From Leptasterias polaris (Eukaryota; Echinodermata; Asteroidea; Forcipulatida; Asteriidae): a stretch of 64,000 bases of DNA. Made by a program: the position numbers and the translations under genes. Location: NCBI GenBank assembly GCA_037783415.1, contig JAZGTN010000088.1, positions 2,976,001-3,040,000 of the forward strand. Reading direction: 5' to 3'. The notes under the pieces were generated by a model. It was not told the DNA's origin. It searched no databases and was given only the letters and a program-made list of their open reading frames with translations. Positions 26,001-32,298 of this stretch are shown here, in pieces; the stretch's first letter is position 1, and each line of letters starts with the position of its first letter.

Positions 26001-27913
26001 TAGTGTACAGGGCCTTTAAGTCAGTTCAATTAACACTCCACATACCAAATTACATACAAATTTGTAATACTGGTTAATACGATATTATAATATTGACAAT
26101 ATCGATAATGGTTAAAAGCTTTGTACCTGAAGACAGTTTAAAGACCTCTTCATAAAAACAACCACACCATGGTAAAATACACCTTAAAATAATCAACATT
26201 GTATGACAGAGCTAAAAATTTACACTGGACCACTGGCCCTAGGACAGTGATTTTAGCACTTGAACAGTAAACTCATGGCAAGACAAGTCCAGGGCAGTAG
26301 TCTTGTGATTTTCAATTGAATAATAATGCCTTACTGTGTAATATCTTGAATAAAAACAAATTATATTCAAATACTGTTACTGACCGAGTCTTCCAATCAG
26401 ATGAACAAGATAATTTAAGCTTCTCTACCTTGTTCAAATTTATTTCAAACTGTGTAGAAAGTTTTTTCTCATAGTCATATTGATTCCAATCTTCTAAAAA
26501 TATTGATGGTCCAGTAAATATATTTTGAGCACCAAGCCCTGCAGTCTTGTGGATTTTCCCCCAAAATTCAAGCAATTAATTTCTAAAGTTTTACCATTGC
26601 GTTCCAGACAATGATTAGTTTTCTTTTTTGAATACAAACCTTATGCATGTTTCAAATAACTCTGTGTCTTTGTGGTATTTCTTGGCGATGTGTAACAGAT
26701 CATTCTGAAGAATCTGGGAGTTTCCAAGCTGCCGACGAATGTCACACGTTTCATCTTCCCGGCGAAGGAAACGAATCAGATCTTTAAGAGTTTCTGTGAG
26801 GAAATGAAAATCATACAATTTAAGTATTGTGATGAGGGACTATGAAGGAAACAAATTAGATATTTGTTTAGAGTTTCTGTGGAGAATTGAAAATAATAAG
26901 ACACAATTCAAGTACTATTTGAAGGACCATGAAGGAAATGATTCAGATCTTTTAGAGTTTCTGTGAGGAAATGAAAATTTTGATGACAAGATTCACAATA
27001 AAGTGTACCGGTACCACTTTGCATCCATCACGTTAGCAGTTTTTTCAACGATTGTATTTTTTTAAAGTTTCTGAAACAACCAAAAGTGTTTTTCAACATG
27101 TGAATGGACATGCAGGCTTACACTGAAAATAACTTGAGTTTATCCATTTGTTGTTTAATAAGGCCTGATTATTTTTACTAATCATTTTTATATATCACCA
27201 TACAGCCCATACTCAAATTTCCATCAAATAAAATGGACGGAAAAAGTAACCTCCCTTTTTCTGTCCATTTTTATCATTGAAATTTGAGTTAATAATGATT
27301 GTACTTGTAAAGTTGTTTGTTACTGTACATCTTGATCTGGTAGTTGTATTGTAATTGGAGTTGGATATTCGTGATATTCATATTGAATTTGTAGTACTAA
27401 TTATTAGCTGTCTAAAAGGTAATTAACGGTAATATTTGATTGATGTTGTTTCACTTTCACTTCAAATTCCAGAGGCCGATTGATGTGATCAACAAACAGT
27501 TCACAATCTGACTCCTCTTATATTTGGTCTGAGCTGAGAGCATATGGAGAGACTGAGTCTACCATAGACTATGGTCGTCTGACATGTCTGACTCTGACTA
27601 GCTAGTCTGACATGTGTCAGAGTCATCTTCTTTTTTTATTAATAATATAATAGGCTATTAATTTTTTTGTTTTTTGTAAATACCATTTCTTTAATCTTTG
27701 ATGATACTTTTTTGATTCATAACAAATAATGTTATGGAGGTCAGATTTGGTATTAAACTATTAATCTAACTAAAAGTATGAAGTAAAATCAAAGTTGAAT
27801 CCATTCTTACCAAGACAGTCTGGTTCTTTTTGATACGCATTCCCCTCCAAACAGCCCAGAGCGCTGCATGCCGAAAGCAGCTCGATATTCATCATTGCAG
27901 CCACCGATTCCAT
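1887..27913 (-). CDS. TIMELESS: TIMELESS replication-fork protection protein (mammalian-type, 'timeout')
   Basis: The gene is read from 28 minus-strand exons: 27913-27811, 26793-26640, 25551-25374, 24771-24670, 24203-24048, 23328-23195, 21572-21396, 21159-21072, 19520-19408, 18702-18598, 17967-17785, 16712-16622, 16314-16106, 14827-14649, 14024-13968, 13394-13316, 12233-12026, 11336-11188, 10237-10155, 9789-9663, 8879-8800, 8369-8158, 7679-7637, 6791-6621, 6019-5951, 4983-4865, 4028-3661 and 2536-2364. Phases agree at every junction, giving 1303 codons plus one base. A weak last exon at 2002-1887 would close the frame. The protein follows human TIMELESS (about 1208 aa) from end to end: N-terminal TIMELESS fold, basic linker, acidic segments, tandem Myb-like region and PARP1-binding region. 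In the family it partners TIPIN in the replisome to keep helicase and polymerase coupled and to aid checkpoint signalling. The start gives [13 protein letters not shown]; the inner MM matches the usual family start, so initiation could be a few codons later. Confidence 0.93.
2364..6791 (-). CDS. TIMELESS: TIMELESS exons 24-28: acidic tail and PARP1-binding-like region
   Basis: Exons 24-28 encode roughly residues 1004-1303. Exon 24 is an acidic serine-rich linker and ends in a GC donor (AAAAAG/GCAAGT), not GT. Exon 25 gives [19 protein letters not shown], exon 26 [20 protein letters not shown], and exon 27 opens [20 protein letters not shown]. Together these correspond to the PARP1-binding region of human TIMELESS, one of its best conserved C-terminal segments. 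The rest of exon 27 and exon 28 are basic and acidic low-complexity sequence with SDSSDDD and [14 protein letters not shown], likely casein-kinase-type phosphorylation sites (inference). Exon 28 ends at a strong donor, CAAG/GTGAGATTG, so at least one more exon is expected. Confidence 0.9.
2742..3080. repeat. Pair of tRNA-like SINE fragments in opposite orientation
   Basis: The minus-strand part (about 2742-2905) and the plus-strand part (about 2985-3080) share a tRNA-like head: TGGTCTA(G/A)TGGTA, then AGACATCTGCT, a region like a box B and the word CCCACC. A third plus-strand copy is at about 23465-23640. They sit head to head in TIMELESS intron 27. They do not fold as intact tRNAs, so they are read as SINE remnants. 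Confidence 0.5.
3171..3207. repeat. Poly-T/poly-G homopolymer run
   Basis: A run of about 27 T is followed directly by about 9 G, in TIMELESS intron 27. This may be an old retroposon tail or simple slippage; the exact length is likely to vary. Confidence 0.8.
3477..3609 (+). repeat. Direct duplicate of 5179-5341 (copy 1)
   Basis: About 130 bp is almost identical to a stretch in intron 25/26 (5179-5341). Shared blocks are ATTATACTGTACAACAAAAG, GATTTGGATGACAATGTGAC and GCAATTAATGAGAGACATCA. The second copy has about 30 extra bases after 'CAGATGGTG'. The copy ends about 50 bp from exon 27. No terminal repeats were seen. Confidence 0.75.
4411..4629 (+). mobile_element. MITE with ATAGATAG...CCATCTTTACGGGCAA termini (copy 1)
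   Basis: The ends are imperfect inverted repeats of about 45 bp. The left end starts ATAGATAGGTTGC and contains GGCCATCTTTACGGGCAA; the right end, reverse complemented, starts ATAGATAGTTCCC and contains CGCCATCTTTACGGGCAA. There is no coding capacity. A second copy is at 6874-7101. A likely TA target duplication cannot be separated from the terminus. It lies in TIMELESS intron 26. Confidence 0.8.
5179..5341 (+). repeat. Direct duplicate of 3477-3609 (copy 2)
   Basis: This is the longer partner of the duplication described at 3477-3609. It carries an inserted segment including CTTAAATAGGCTGGTCCCTC. The two copies bracket exons 26 and 27 of TIMELESS, so unequal crossing-over between them would remove those exons. 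Confidence 0.75.
5606..5747. mobile_element. Short MITE with GGGCCCTTTTCGAAAC inverted ends
   Basis: A 142-bp unit begins GGGCCCTTTTCGAAACAACAG and ends CTGTTTC-like on the complement: the right end reverse complements to GGCCCTTTTCGAAACCACTG. Inside the arms GCTTGGGCTTGG is also repeated in inverted form. There is no ORF. It lies in TIMELESS intron 25. Confidence 0.75.
6874..7101 (+). mobile_element. MITE with ATAGATAG...CCATCTTTACGGGCAA termini (copy 2)
   Basis: This is the same element as at 4411-4629 with few substitutions plus about 9 extra bases near the 3' third (GAGCGCTTGACGCGCC versus GAGCGCC). It lies in TIMELESS intron 23. A weak third trace (AAGATGGCGTC...CTATCTAC) is seen near 11588-11616. 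Confidence 0.8.
7105..7400 (+). mobile_element. LINE 3'-end remnant with (TTA)n tail
   Basis: Degraded coding traces are followed by a short untranslated end with GTGCTTAGAGGC...GGCGCTATACAAATACG and a TTATTATTATTATTATTATT tail. This matches the layout at the end of the better-preserved LINE fragment at 31047-31757 (GGCGCTTTATAAATGC then ATT repeats). It lies in TIMELESS intron 23. Confidence 0.55.
7637..10237 (-). CDS. TIMELESS: TIMELESS exons 19-23: tandem Myb-like DNA-binding region
   Basis: Exons 19-23 encode roughly residues 822-1003. Two similar helical blocks follow each other: [20 protein letters not shown] joined to [20 protein letters not shown], then [20 protein letters not shown] joined to [20 protein letters not shown] and ending in [11 protein letters not shown]. 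Human TIMELESS has a DNA-binding domain made of tandem Myb-like folds at the matching place. Exon 22 ends in a long acidic tract ([12 protein letters not shown]), and exon 23 adds [14 protein letters not shown]. Exon 22 uses the donor AAT/GTACGT. A tRNA-derived SINE lies at 9027-9412. Confidence 0.9.
8555..8790 (+). repeat. Dispersed ~250-bp repeat (four copies in the window)
   Basis: Related sequence occurs at 14346-14601, 29507-29690 and, inverted, 54163-54305. Shared blocks are CTATTTCTTTCNCCCTTCGGTGACTGCTTTA and a GAAAATCCTGA / CAGGAAAA motif. It lacks an ORF and its class is not clear. It lies just before exon 21 of TIMELESS, so the exon's 5' flank is repeat-derived. Confidence 0.6.
9027..9412 (+). 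mobile_element. tRNA-Ser/Leu-type SINE (family A)
   Basis: The head resembles a class II tRNA: GTGGCCGAGCCGTCAAG (box A-like), a variable-arm-like stretch, then GGGCTCGAGACC (box B-like). The body contains CTTAAGCAAGACACTTAACC. The end reads CTATATAAGACTATGG. Other copies are at 10865-11135, 17082-17467, 18795-19062, 24930-25356, 30345-30440, 54440-54793 and 57600-57942. Confidence 0.75.
10865..11135 (+). mobile_element. Family A SINE, partial
   Basis: The body and tail match the full copy at 54440-54793 (GTGTCCT(T)GAAGCAAGA, ACTCCCCAGGGAGCTGAGAAA, CCAATGACCAGGGCAC), with the tRNA head decayed. It ends CTATAAGAACTAGTTACTAATATTATTG, just before the donor of exon 18. Confidence 0.7.
11188..14827 (-). 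CDS. TIMELESS: TIMELESS exons 14-18: central region
   Basis: Exons 14-18 encode roughly residues 598-821. Exon 14 contains [18 protein letters not shown] and [14 protein letters not shown], a very conserved family block. Exons 15 and 16 are short and acidic ([20 protein letters not shown]), then reach [13 protein letters not shown]. Exon 17 contains [20 protein letters not shown] and [18 protein letters not shown]. Exon 18 encodes [20 protein letters not shown] and LTEGYGA. Splice sites are canonical GT-AG. Intron 14 (14025-14648) contains a ~250-bp dispersed repeat, and intron 17 (11337-12025) contains a weak partial copy of the MITE also seen at 4411 and 6874. Confidence 0.92.
12351..12775 (+). 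mobile_element. hAT-like non-autonomous element (CAGGGCTTGAA)
   Basis: It starts CAGGGCTTGAATTTAGG. The body contains GACCAGAATCAAAA, TTTACTGGCCTGACGC and GGGCCTAGGTCCAGTGTCAA, shared with copies at 18018-18310, about 26215-26575 and 48124-48494. CAGGGCTYGAAAT ends are usual for hAT-type elements (family knowledge). The right end here has diverged. Confidence 0.55.
13676..13757 (-). mobile_element. CAGGGTTCTCCC repeat fragment
   Basis: Read on the minus strand it starts CAGGGTTCTCCCCATAC and holds GATACGCGCGAATTG. The same order occurs on the plus strand at 32815-32890 (CAGGGTTCTCCCAATGC, then GATACGCGCGAATTGTGTGC). This is a small dispersed repeat, possibly a hAT-like terminus. Confidence 0.5.
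14346..14601 (+). repeat. Dispersed ~250-bp repeat, second copy
   Basis: This is the same family as 8555-8790: GCCCAGGGTTCCCCC, TTTACAGGTTTACGACT, CTTTCCCTTCGGTGACTGC, ATCCTGACATCAGGAAAA. It lies in TIMELESS intron 14, about 50 bp from exon 14. Reading frames over it are chance. Confidence 0.65.
15208..15280 (-). mobile_element. tRNA-like SINE head (family B)
   Basis: Read on the minus strand: GGGCTAGATAGCTCAGTTGG, then TAGAGCATTGGCACGTTAAT, GAGGTCGCGGGTTCAAG. Box A and box B are clear but the anticodon stem does not pair, so this is not an intact tRNA. Relatives are at 49329-49425, 49780-49870 (plus) and 49548-49605 (minus). Confidence 0.6.
15364..15440. repeat. Tandem palindrome, three units of about 20 bp
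   Basis: The unit AGCTTCCCAGCCTGGGAAGC is itself self-complementary and is repeated about three times, flanked by GCTGCTG and CAGCAGC that also pair. The whole 77 bp is almost a perfect inverted repeat. It lies in TIMELESS intron 13, next to a family B SINE head. Confidence 0.85.
16106..21572 (-). CDS. TIMELESS: TIMELESS exons 7-13: second half of the helical domain and basic linker
   Basis: Exons 7-13 encode roughly residues 276-597. Exon 7 begins [20 protein letters not shown] and ends in a lysine-rich run; exon 8 reads [20 protein letters not shown]; exon 9 [19 protein letters not shown]; exon 10 [19 protein letters not shown]; exon 11 [18 protein letters not shown] and [20 protein letters not shown]; exon 12 [20 protein letters not shown]; exon 13 opens with [13 protein letters not shown], a likely nuclear localisation signal, and ends [16 protein letters not shown]. 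All correspond to the same order in human TIMELESS. The introns hold two tRNA-derived SINEs (17082-17467 and 18795-19062), a hAT-like remnant (18018-18310) and a degenerate CTTATAAG array (21636-21983). Confidence 0.92.
17082..17467 (-). mobile_element. Family A SINE, near full length
   Basis: On the minus strand the head reads TATGGCCGAGTGGTCAAGCG, with TGTGGGTTCAAGTCCCGG as box B region, then CTTAAGCAAGACACTTAACC and a tail containing GCGCTTTGAGATGCCGCC and TATATAAA-like sequence. It lies in TIMELESS intron 11. Confidence 0.7.
18018..18310 (-). mobile_element. hAT-like non-autonomous element, second copy
   Basis: The ends are CAGGGCTTGAAAT on the left and, reverse complemented, CAGGGCTTGTAGTT on the right. 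The internal blocks (GACTGGACAAGTCC, TTTTGATTCTGGCC, TTCTGGTCCAGTGAATG) are the reverse complement of the copy at 12351. Confidence 0.6.
18795..19062 (+). mobile_element. Family A SINE, partial, with ATT tail
   Basis: The body has CACCTTGTAAACCATTACATGGTGCTATGTA and ends AGCGCTATATAAGAAGCCAC with ATTATTATTATTATTA. The tRNA head is mostly lost. Confidence 0.65.
19730..19935 (+). repeat. Dispersed repeat shared with 48735-48925
   Basis: Common words with 48735-48925: TTTCACTAGTC, GATGCT(G/T)TTCAACACTGAAC, GACCA(C/G)TTG, TCATTTGGCCA(A/G)C, GACTACCGTTAA or GACCACTGTTAA. There is no ORF and no clear terminal repeats. One copy is in a TIMELESS intron and one in a WDR7 intron. Confidence 0.55.
20037..20420. 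repeat. Dispersed repeat with ATAATA end
   Basis: It begins near a TAATAATAG run and contains GTACCGTATTTGTAGAGCGC-like 'cell counter' sequence, a CCATTCCACAGTTCAGCTGC block and GGAATGAGCGAGCTCCGTAA. The layout matches 36066-36360 (ATAATAATAATAATAATGAG, TTCCAGAGTTTAGGTGCAGC, AGAAAGAGCGATCTCCCAAA). Both look like the 3' part of a retroposon family with a decayed coding end. Confidence 0.5.
21636..21983. repeat. Degenerate CTTATAAG/TTCTTATAAGA array
   Basis: About 350 bp is made mostly of TTCTTATAAGA-like words at irregular spacing. The core CTTATAAG is its own reverse complement, so the stretch can pair with itself many ways. It lies in TIMELESS intron 6, about 65 bp upstream of exon 7. Confidence 0.8.
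23195..27913 (-). CDS. TIMELESS: TIMELESS exons 1-6: N-terminal TIMELESS domain
   Basis: Exons 1-6 encode residues 1 to about 275. Landmarks are [14 protein letters not shown] (exon 1), [20 protein letters not shown] (exon 2), [20 protein letters not shown] (exon 3), [20 protein letters not shown] (exon 4), [20 protein letters not shown] and [14 protein letters not shown] (exon 5), and [16 protein letters not shown] (exon 6). These match the conserved alpha-solenoid of the family, which contacts TIPIN and the replisome. Exon 1 ends in phase 1 and exon 6 in phase 2. Intron 1 (26794-27810) holds part of a long-armed foldback element around 27002-27300. Intron 2 carries a TTAA-type MITE (25662-26015) and a repeat near 26215-26575. 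Confidence 0.93.
23465..23640 (+). repeat. tRNA-like SINE fragment (relative of 2742-3080)
   Basis: It contains CCATCGGACAAGTTCAGTGG, TCTTGTGGCAAGACATCTGC and GGTTTGAATCCCACCCG, as in the pair at 2742-3080. It lies in TIMELESS intron 5. Confidence 0.5.
24930..25356 (+). mobile_element. Family A SINE, near full length
   Basis: The head GTGTAATGGCTGAGCAGTCA, with TGTGGGTTTGAGTGC as box B region, is followed by CTTAAGCAAGACACTTGACC, CACCTTGTAAACCGCTACAT and the end AAACCGCTATATAAGAACTG. It lies in TIMELESS intron 3 and stops about 18 bp from exon 3. Confidence 0.75.
25662..26015 (+). mobile_element. TTAA-flanked MITE, decayed relative of 56024-56359
   Basis: TTAA at 25658-25661 and 26016-26019 flank it. 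The body shares ATGAAATAACAAACCTGTGA, AATTTGAGCTCAATTGGTCA and GAGAAAATAGTGAAA with the copies at 56024 and about 47880-48100. The right terminus (AGGCCCTGTACACTATTGG reversed) fits better than the left. Confidence 0.6.
26215..26575 (-). mobile_element. hAT-like non-autonomous element, third copy
   Basis: It shares GGACCACTGGCCCTAGGACA, TAAACTCATGGCAAGACAAG, ATGGTCCAGTAAATA and CACCAAGCCCTGCAGTCTTG with the other copies. Its borders are approximate. It lies next to exon 2 of TIMELESS. Confidence 0.5.
27002..27300. mobile_element. Partial copy of the foldback element at 33857-34331
   Basis: Shared words are GTGTACC, TAGCAGTTTTTTCAACGATTG, AAGTGTTTTTCAACATGTGA, CAGGCTTA and a TTTGAGTTAATAATGATTG near the centre. 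Only one arm is clear. It lies in TIMELESS intron 1. Confidence 0.5.
27540..27630. repeat. Short self-complementary cluster in TIMELESS intron 1
   Basis: Several overlapping inverted words occur: GACTCTGACTAGCTAGTC, TGACATGTGTCA, ACCATAGACTATGGT. They are short, and a function cannot be assigned. Confidence 0.4.
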
Positions 27914-28033
27914 CTTCAAATTGTCCTCGTCTTTCAATTGAGATGAAATAAATAATCACCGTCAGTTAAGTTGACTGTTGTCAGTGTCAATTTCACATCA
28001 CATTCCGTTTCGCTACTGTTTGAGGTCTGATCG

Positions 28034-28154
28034 TCCAATCCATTCAGAACGAAAATCCCTTCACATTAAATTCCGGTGTTTTACTTTTATTATTTTGTGT
28101 GTGTGTGGCGCGCCAGTGTATAAATTTCCCGCGAAAGGGGAGTGCGATGACGTT
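28034..28154 (-). promoter_or_regulatory. Putative TIMELESS promoter: E2F palindrome, CRE half site, CCAAT
   Basis: Upstream of the TIMELESS start (27913) lie CCAAT at 28034-28038 (plus strand), the perfect palindrome TTTCCCGCGAAA at 28125-28136, and TGACG at 28148-28152. TTTCCCGCGAAA matches the classic E2F site, which suits a gene needed in S phase. GC content rises locally (GGCGCGCC at about 28108). No TATA box is evident. The transcription start is not known, so this is an inference from motif and position. Confidence 0.5.
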
Positions 28155-28449
28155 AGTCTGTTGCCCTGGAATGCTTTACAATTGAACTACACGATGTGAA
28201 CAGGGATTAAGACTTTAAGGTGAAACTCGGCGTCAAAATAGTTTTTGTCAATTATAGTCATTAGCTATAAATTACTTAAAATCAATTTACTTAAATATAC
28301 CTACTATAATATTATTTATTTATTGTATTTATGTACAATTAATTTTAAGTATAACATTTAAACAGTTTTAATTATTTCATCTTTCTGACCAAGGCTGCAA
28401 CCGACAATTAATGTTTATAAGCAATTAAATACCGCGGCAGGTGATGCAT

Positions 28450-28521
28450 GGCTTGGTGGCCAAGTGGCAAGGCGTCTGTCTCGTAAACAGAAGATCGTGG
28501 GTTCGACTCCCTCCCAGGCCT
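28450..28521 (+). tRNA. tRNA-Thr (anticodon CGT)
   Basis: A 72-nt cloverleaf with discriminator base T. The acceptor stem GGCTTGG pairs with CCAGGCC (one G-U). The D arm GCC/GGC is intact. The anticodon stem TCTGT/ACAGA closes a CTCGTAA loop with anticodon CGT, reading ACG (Thr). The T loop TTCGACT is good; the T stem GTGGG/CCCTC has one U-U mismatch. Box A (TGGCCAAGTGG) and box B (GGTTCGACTCC) are present. CCA is not encoded, as usual in eukaryotes. Downstream is a run of T (28531-28537) suited to RNA polymerase III termination. It lies between TIMELESS and DNAJA. Confidence 0.85.
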
Positions 28522-28530
28522 GTCATGATT

Positions 28531-28537
28531 ATTTTTT
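28531..28537 (+). terminator. Pol III terminator of tRNA-Thr
   Basis: A run of seven T's lies about 10 bp after the tRNA 3' end, the usual RNA polymerase III stop signal. Confidence 0.6.
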
Positions 28538-29506
28538 TATACCCCGTTTTTGTGAACACTAAGTAAGGTACATTGTTTTAGTGCAGTGCGGTGCTTTTCG
28601 GAACATAAAATCACTGACCCTTTTGTTTTTCATTGTTGTTATTATTGATGTTTGTTTTGTTTTTTTAATTCAGCACTTATATTGGGCCGTTTTCTGCTTC
28701 AATTCATCCAAGCAAATAACCAAAATGTTTATAATTTGAGTATAAAAATCTTTTATTAGATTTTATTCAGATTTCCGAACTATTAATTCCCCATATAAAG
28801 TAAAATGCGATGCATAAAAAACAGAAGCACACGCAAAAACAATTGAAATTTTTAATTAATTTACCTTTTTATTGAAAGGCTCCCCAAACAGCATAATACT
28901 TCACAATTGTTAATGGAATGCTACAACATTTTTAAAATAAAAACGTGCACAATTTTAATCAAAATGAATCATAACGACAGGTGCATAGTAAAAACAATAG
29001 GAACCACAATGTGTACATCCAGCCTCAGGTCTCAACATTACTGCCGTCATATACCTTACATTAATTTGGTCTGCAATTAAATGGTTTCATTTCATCTTTT
29101 TAAAACAAAAAATAAGGGGAATTCCTGAAGTCTCTTGTATATTAAAGATACAGTAGCTCAACGGGTTGTTTCCCAAAATACCCCATTTGGAGTAAACCTC
29201 TACCCTAACTGGGTTTCTTTTCCCCCAATGATGACATCAATGGACATCGTTCAGGACTGATTGAAATTATCATATCGCCAACATTTTGGGAAAATATTTA
29301 GGCAACAGTGAGTGCAATCAAATAATTATTGTTTGTGTAATAGCAAACGTCACTGTCAACATTATTGCACAAAATGTAAGCCTTTCACTTCTACTTTGAT
29401 ACAAAAGCAGAAAAACATAGAACACAACAAAAACAATGAATATTATATACTCTTGTCATTAACTAAGTAGTTTACAGTCTTATAGTTACGGGGATGAAAT
29501 TTGAAA

Positions 29507-29690
29507 AATATGAACAAATCCTGAAAATGGCTTGCTAACCCTGACACTCCAAGATGTTTACAATTCAAAAGGTTTACAGACTTTGTGCATCACCAAAAAT
29601 ACAAAACTTCAGATCCGGACACAATACGGACTATTTCTTTCACCCTTCGGTGACTGCTTTACTTCTAAATTCAAAGGGATACGTTGCCTT
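29507..29690 (+). repeat. Dispersed ~250-bp repeat, third copy
   Basis: Shares TGAACAAATCCTGAAAATGGCTTGC, TTTACAGACTTTGTGCATCA and TTTCACCCTTCGGTGACTGC-like sequence with 8555-8790 and 14346-14601. Confidence 0.6.
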
Positions 29691-30050
29691 GGATCGGGCT
29701 AGTTGGTCTATGAAAAGCATTTGTAACCGTTTGTTATAAAATGCGTATGATTAGAAAGATGTTTTAAAAGTAGAATACAATAATCAACACAAATATGCCT
29801 TGAAATTGCGTGGTTTTCCTTTTACTTTGCGAACTAACATGGTCCGCCATATGGTGGAGTCAAAAAATTGACTCCACAAAATGGCGTTTTTGGGGGACAG
29901 AATAGGGATAAAAGTATGCAGTTTACATAGACATTCTTGTTCTTTTTGTATAAAAACATTTTGATCCACTTTGAAGTATACCTGAAGTAACATTCCCAGA
30001 GGTTTACAAACTCGATGTTTATTTTCAAGGCAGTGAGAGAGCTTTAAGAC
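29676..30050 (+). mobile_element. MITE-like repeat shared with 50257-50420
   Basis: Both copies read AAAGGGA(T/C)ACGTTGCCTTGG, ATGAAAAGCAT, GGTTAGAAAGA(T/C)GTTTTAAAAG and TGTGGTTTTCCTTT. This one contains an internal hairpin (TGGAGTCAAAAAATTGACTCCA). The far end is not defined. Confidence 0.5.
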
Positions 30051-30344
30051 TAATCTACAACATATAGATAGCTAGATCTGTGTGTAGTGTCTACTAAAAA
30101 TCAAGGAAAGCATTATTGAAAACAATTAGCTCATTACCTTGTCAGAATAAAATACAACAAGCTGAAATTCCAGTTGATTTTGGTTTACCTGTTGATTCTC
30201 AGAGGTGTTATGTTGTCACACACTTCCCTGAACATTTCTTTCACGGACAGAAATGTAACTAAATCTAACCTTTAAACCTCTGTAGGCTTCTAAACAGACC
30301 GATCCAATCAGCCCCACCCCTGAATACTTTGACAGATCACAAAC

Positions 30345-30440
30345 TCGTACATGGACTCAAGCTCTGGTGTTTCTGATCAGCAGAGTGTTGGTTCGAGTCC
30401 CGGTTGTGGTACTTGTGTCCTTGAGCAAGACACTTGGATA
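30345..30440 (+). mobile_element. Family A SINE, 5' fragment
   Basis: TGGACTCAAGCTCTGGTGTT, GTTGGTTCGAGTCCCGGTTG and CTTGAGCAAGACACTTGGAT match the head of the family A SINE. The body is missing. Confidence 0.65.
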
Positions 30441-31046
30441 TTATACTTTAATTATTATTTTGTCTTTTTTATGCAGCCAGTTCTAGGATGGATAAAAGAT
30501 GAACAAAATAACTGCTATGGGAAAGTGTGACAAGATAGCACTTTTGAGGTATATGTGAGGTATAAATCACACCACGCTTAAAAATCACACACTACACGTA
30601 CGTTCAAATCAATCAATATCAATGCGCGTTCATACTCCATACCATTCAAATATAAATATTTTTTGAATGTTCATATTTGCTTTTTCAATGTGCATTTTTA
30701 CAGCATTATTACTACAGTAAACAAAAATGTATTACTGGCACTGGCAATCAGAAATAGAATACTTCAACTTGTACTAAAGGAGTGCACATCCATTAAATTG
30801 AATATAAAAATGCTCAAAAATCATATTTAAAAAGATATAAACCAAACTTTACATTAAAGTGGGAAAAATAAACATCAAATTACATTATAATATGAAGTAG
30901 TGATAACAAATGGACATGTCTAAAATGAACACCAATGAAAACAAAACCAAAACAATATGGGTTTATATCACATTTGGTGCTAGATATGTGGCATGGTAGA
31001 ACCCCCCCCCCCCCTTCCAATTGTGTTTTCATTGTGCTCTGGGAAT

Positions 31047-31757
31047 CTCAGGAATTCTTTGAATGATTTTAGGGTGGGAGTGCTTCTGTACAAGAGGAAA
31101 AGAGTGCAGAGCTGCCAACATTTGCAACTTTTAATCAGAAAGAGTTTGCTCATACATGCCTTTGTTATTTCAAGATTGGACATTGGCAATTCTCTTTTGT
31201 ATAATATTCCAGTATATTTGTTGGATAAATTGCAACTTGCTTTGAACTCTGCAGCTAGGATCCTATCTAGAACTTCAAAGTACGATCATATTACACCTGT
31301 GCTGCAAACTTTACATTGGCTACCTATTCCCCAGCGTATTGAATTTAAGATACTACTTCAAACTTGGAAGATTCTTCATGGTATGGCACCTTGTTACTTA
31401 AATGAGTTAGTCCGGTCATATGTACCACAACGTAACCTCCGCTCCTCAAATAGATTACTTTTAGAAACTCAAAAGACACGCGTAACTTATGGAAAAAGAG
31501 CATTTTTTGCATCAGCTCCGGATTTATGGAATAGACTACCCTTAGAATTAAAAACAATAGACTCGTTAGAAGTGTTTAAAATTAAATTAAAATCATACTT
31601 GTTTAGTGTAGCTTATTAATGCATTGGTTGCGTGTATTGGTATTTGTTTGCTTAAGTTTTTCCCTCTGTTTTTTCTTCTTCTTTCCTTTCTTATGCGCCT
31701 CGGAATAGGCTACCTAGATAGATGGCGCTTTATAAATGCTTGATATTATTATTATTA
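31047..31757 (+). mobile_element. LINE 3' fragment (L2/CR1-like), C-terminal reverse transcriptase part
   Basis: An open frame ending at 31619 encodes about 190 residues of the segment that follows the reverse transcriptase core: LRPxQ-free region with NSAARILSRTSKYDHITPVL, LHWLPIPQRIEFKILLQTWK and WNRLPLELKTIDSLEVFKIK. The catalytic core is absent, so this is a 5'-truncated insert. A short untranslated end (GGCGCTTTATAAATGC) and an ATT microsatellite tail (31742-31757) follow. The open frame suggests a fairly recent insertion. It lies between TIMELESS and DNAJA. Confidence 0.8.
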
Positions 31758-31932
31758 TTACAACAATCAGGAAGATATTTGAAATTACATTCAACAAAAT
31801 AGGAAAATAGTTTCCATATAAATCAGGGAAATTTTCAAATTAGTTCATCGGAACATGGAAAGATTGGTATATTCTCTGCAGAATCAGCTAGAGTTGGCAG
31901 CTCTGAGAGTGTGTTAAAAGTATGGGAACATT

Positions 31933-31954
31933 AGGGGGGGGGGGGGGGGGGGGA
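31933..31954. repeat. Poly-G run
   Basis: About 21 G in a row, in the 3' flank of DNAJA. It could form a G-quadruplex or simply be a slippage product; length is unreliable in assemblies. Confidence 0.8.
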
Positions 31955-32018
31955 GACACACACCCTCTGCCACATATATGGCAGGGTATATTATATCACC
32001 CTATAAGCAATCCCTACT

Positions 32019-32168
32019 TCCTGCCTACCTCCATCCCAACCCGCCGGTGGTGAACTTTTTATCAAAAACAAATATTTAAAAGAGTGGAACGGATTCCTGC
32101 CTACCTCCATCCCAACCCGCCGGTGGTGAACTTTTTATCAAAAACAAATATTTAAAAGAGTGGAGCGG
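32019..32168 (+). repeat. Tandem duplication, 76-bp unit, two copies
   Basis: The unit starts CTGCCTACCTCCATCCCAAC at 32021 and again at 32097. The copies differ by about one base (GTGGAACGGAT versus GTGGAGCGGAT). Confidence 0.85.
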
Positions 32169-32298
32169 ATTACAGCCAAGTGAGTTTTCCCCACTGGTAT
32201 GGCTTTAAATACCTTTATTAAGGTGGAAAGTTTCATCCAAATATTATATTAAAATCCTGCAGATATAGCACCTTACAGGTGATACATTTGTTTTGGTA

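Larger units (their letters stand above)
28540..30990. other. Intergenic stretch between tRNA-Thr and LINE fragment
   Basis: No exon is recognised. It holds a dispersed repeat at 29507-29690, then a MITE-like stretch at about 29676-30050 starting AAAGGGATACGTTGCCTTGG that is shared with 50257-50420 and contains the hairpin GGTGGAGTC/GACTCCAC at 29853-29878, and a family A SINE fragment at 30345-30440. The rest is AT-rich, with no pattern I can name. Confidence 0.5.

Noticed and set aside
27540..27630. Possible p53-type site (two GACATGT words) near TIMELESS
   Set aside because: Half sites have mismatches at the outer positions and too long a spacer; palindromic words of this sort are common in repeats here.
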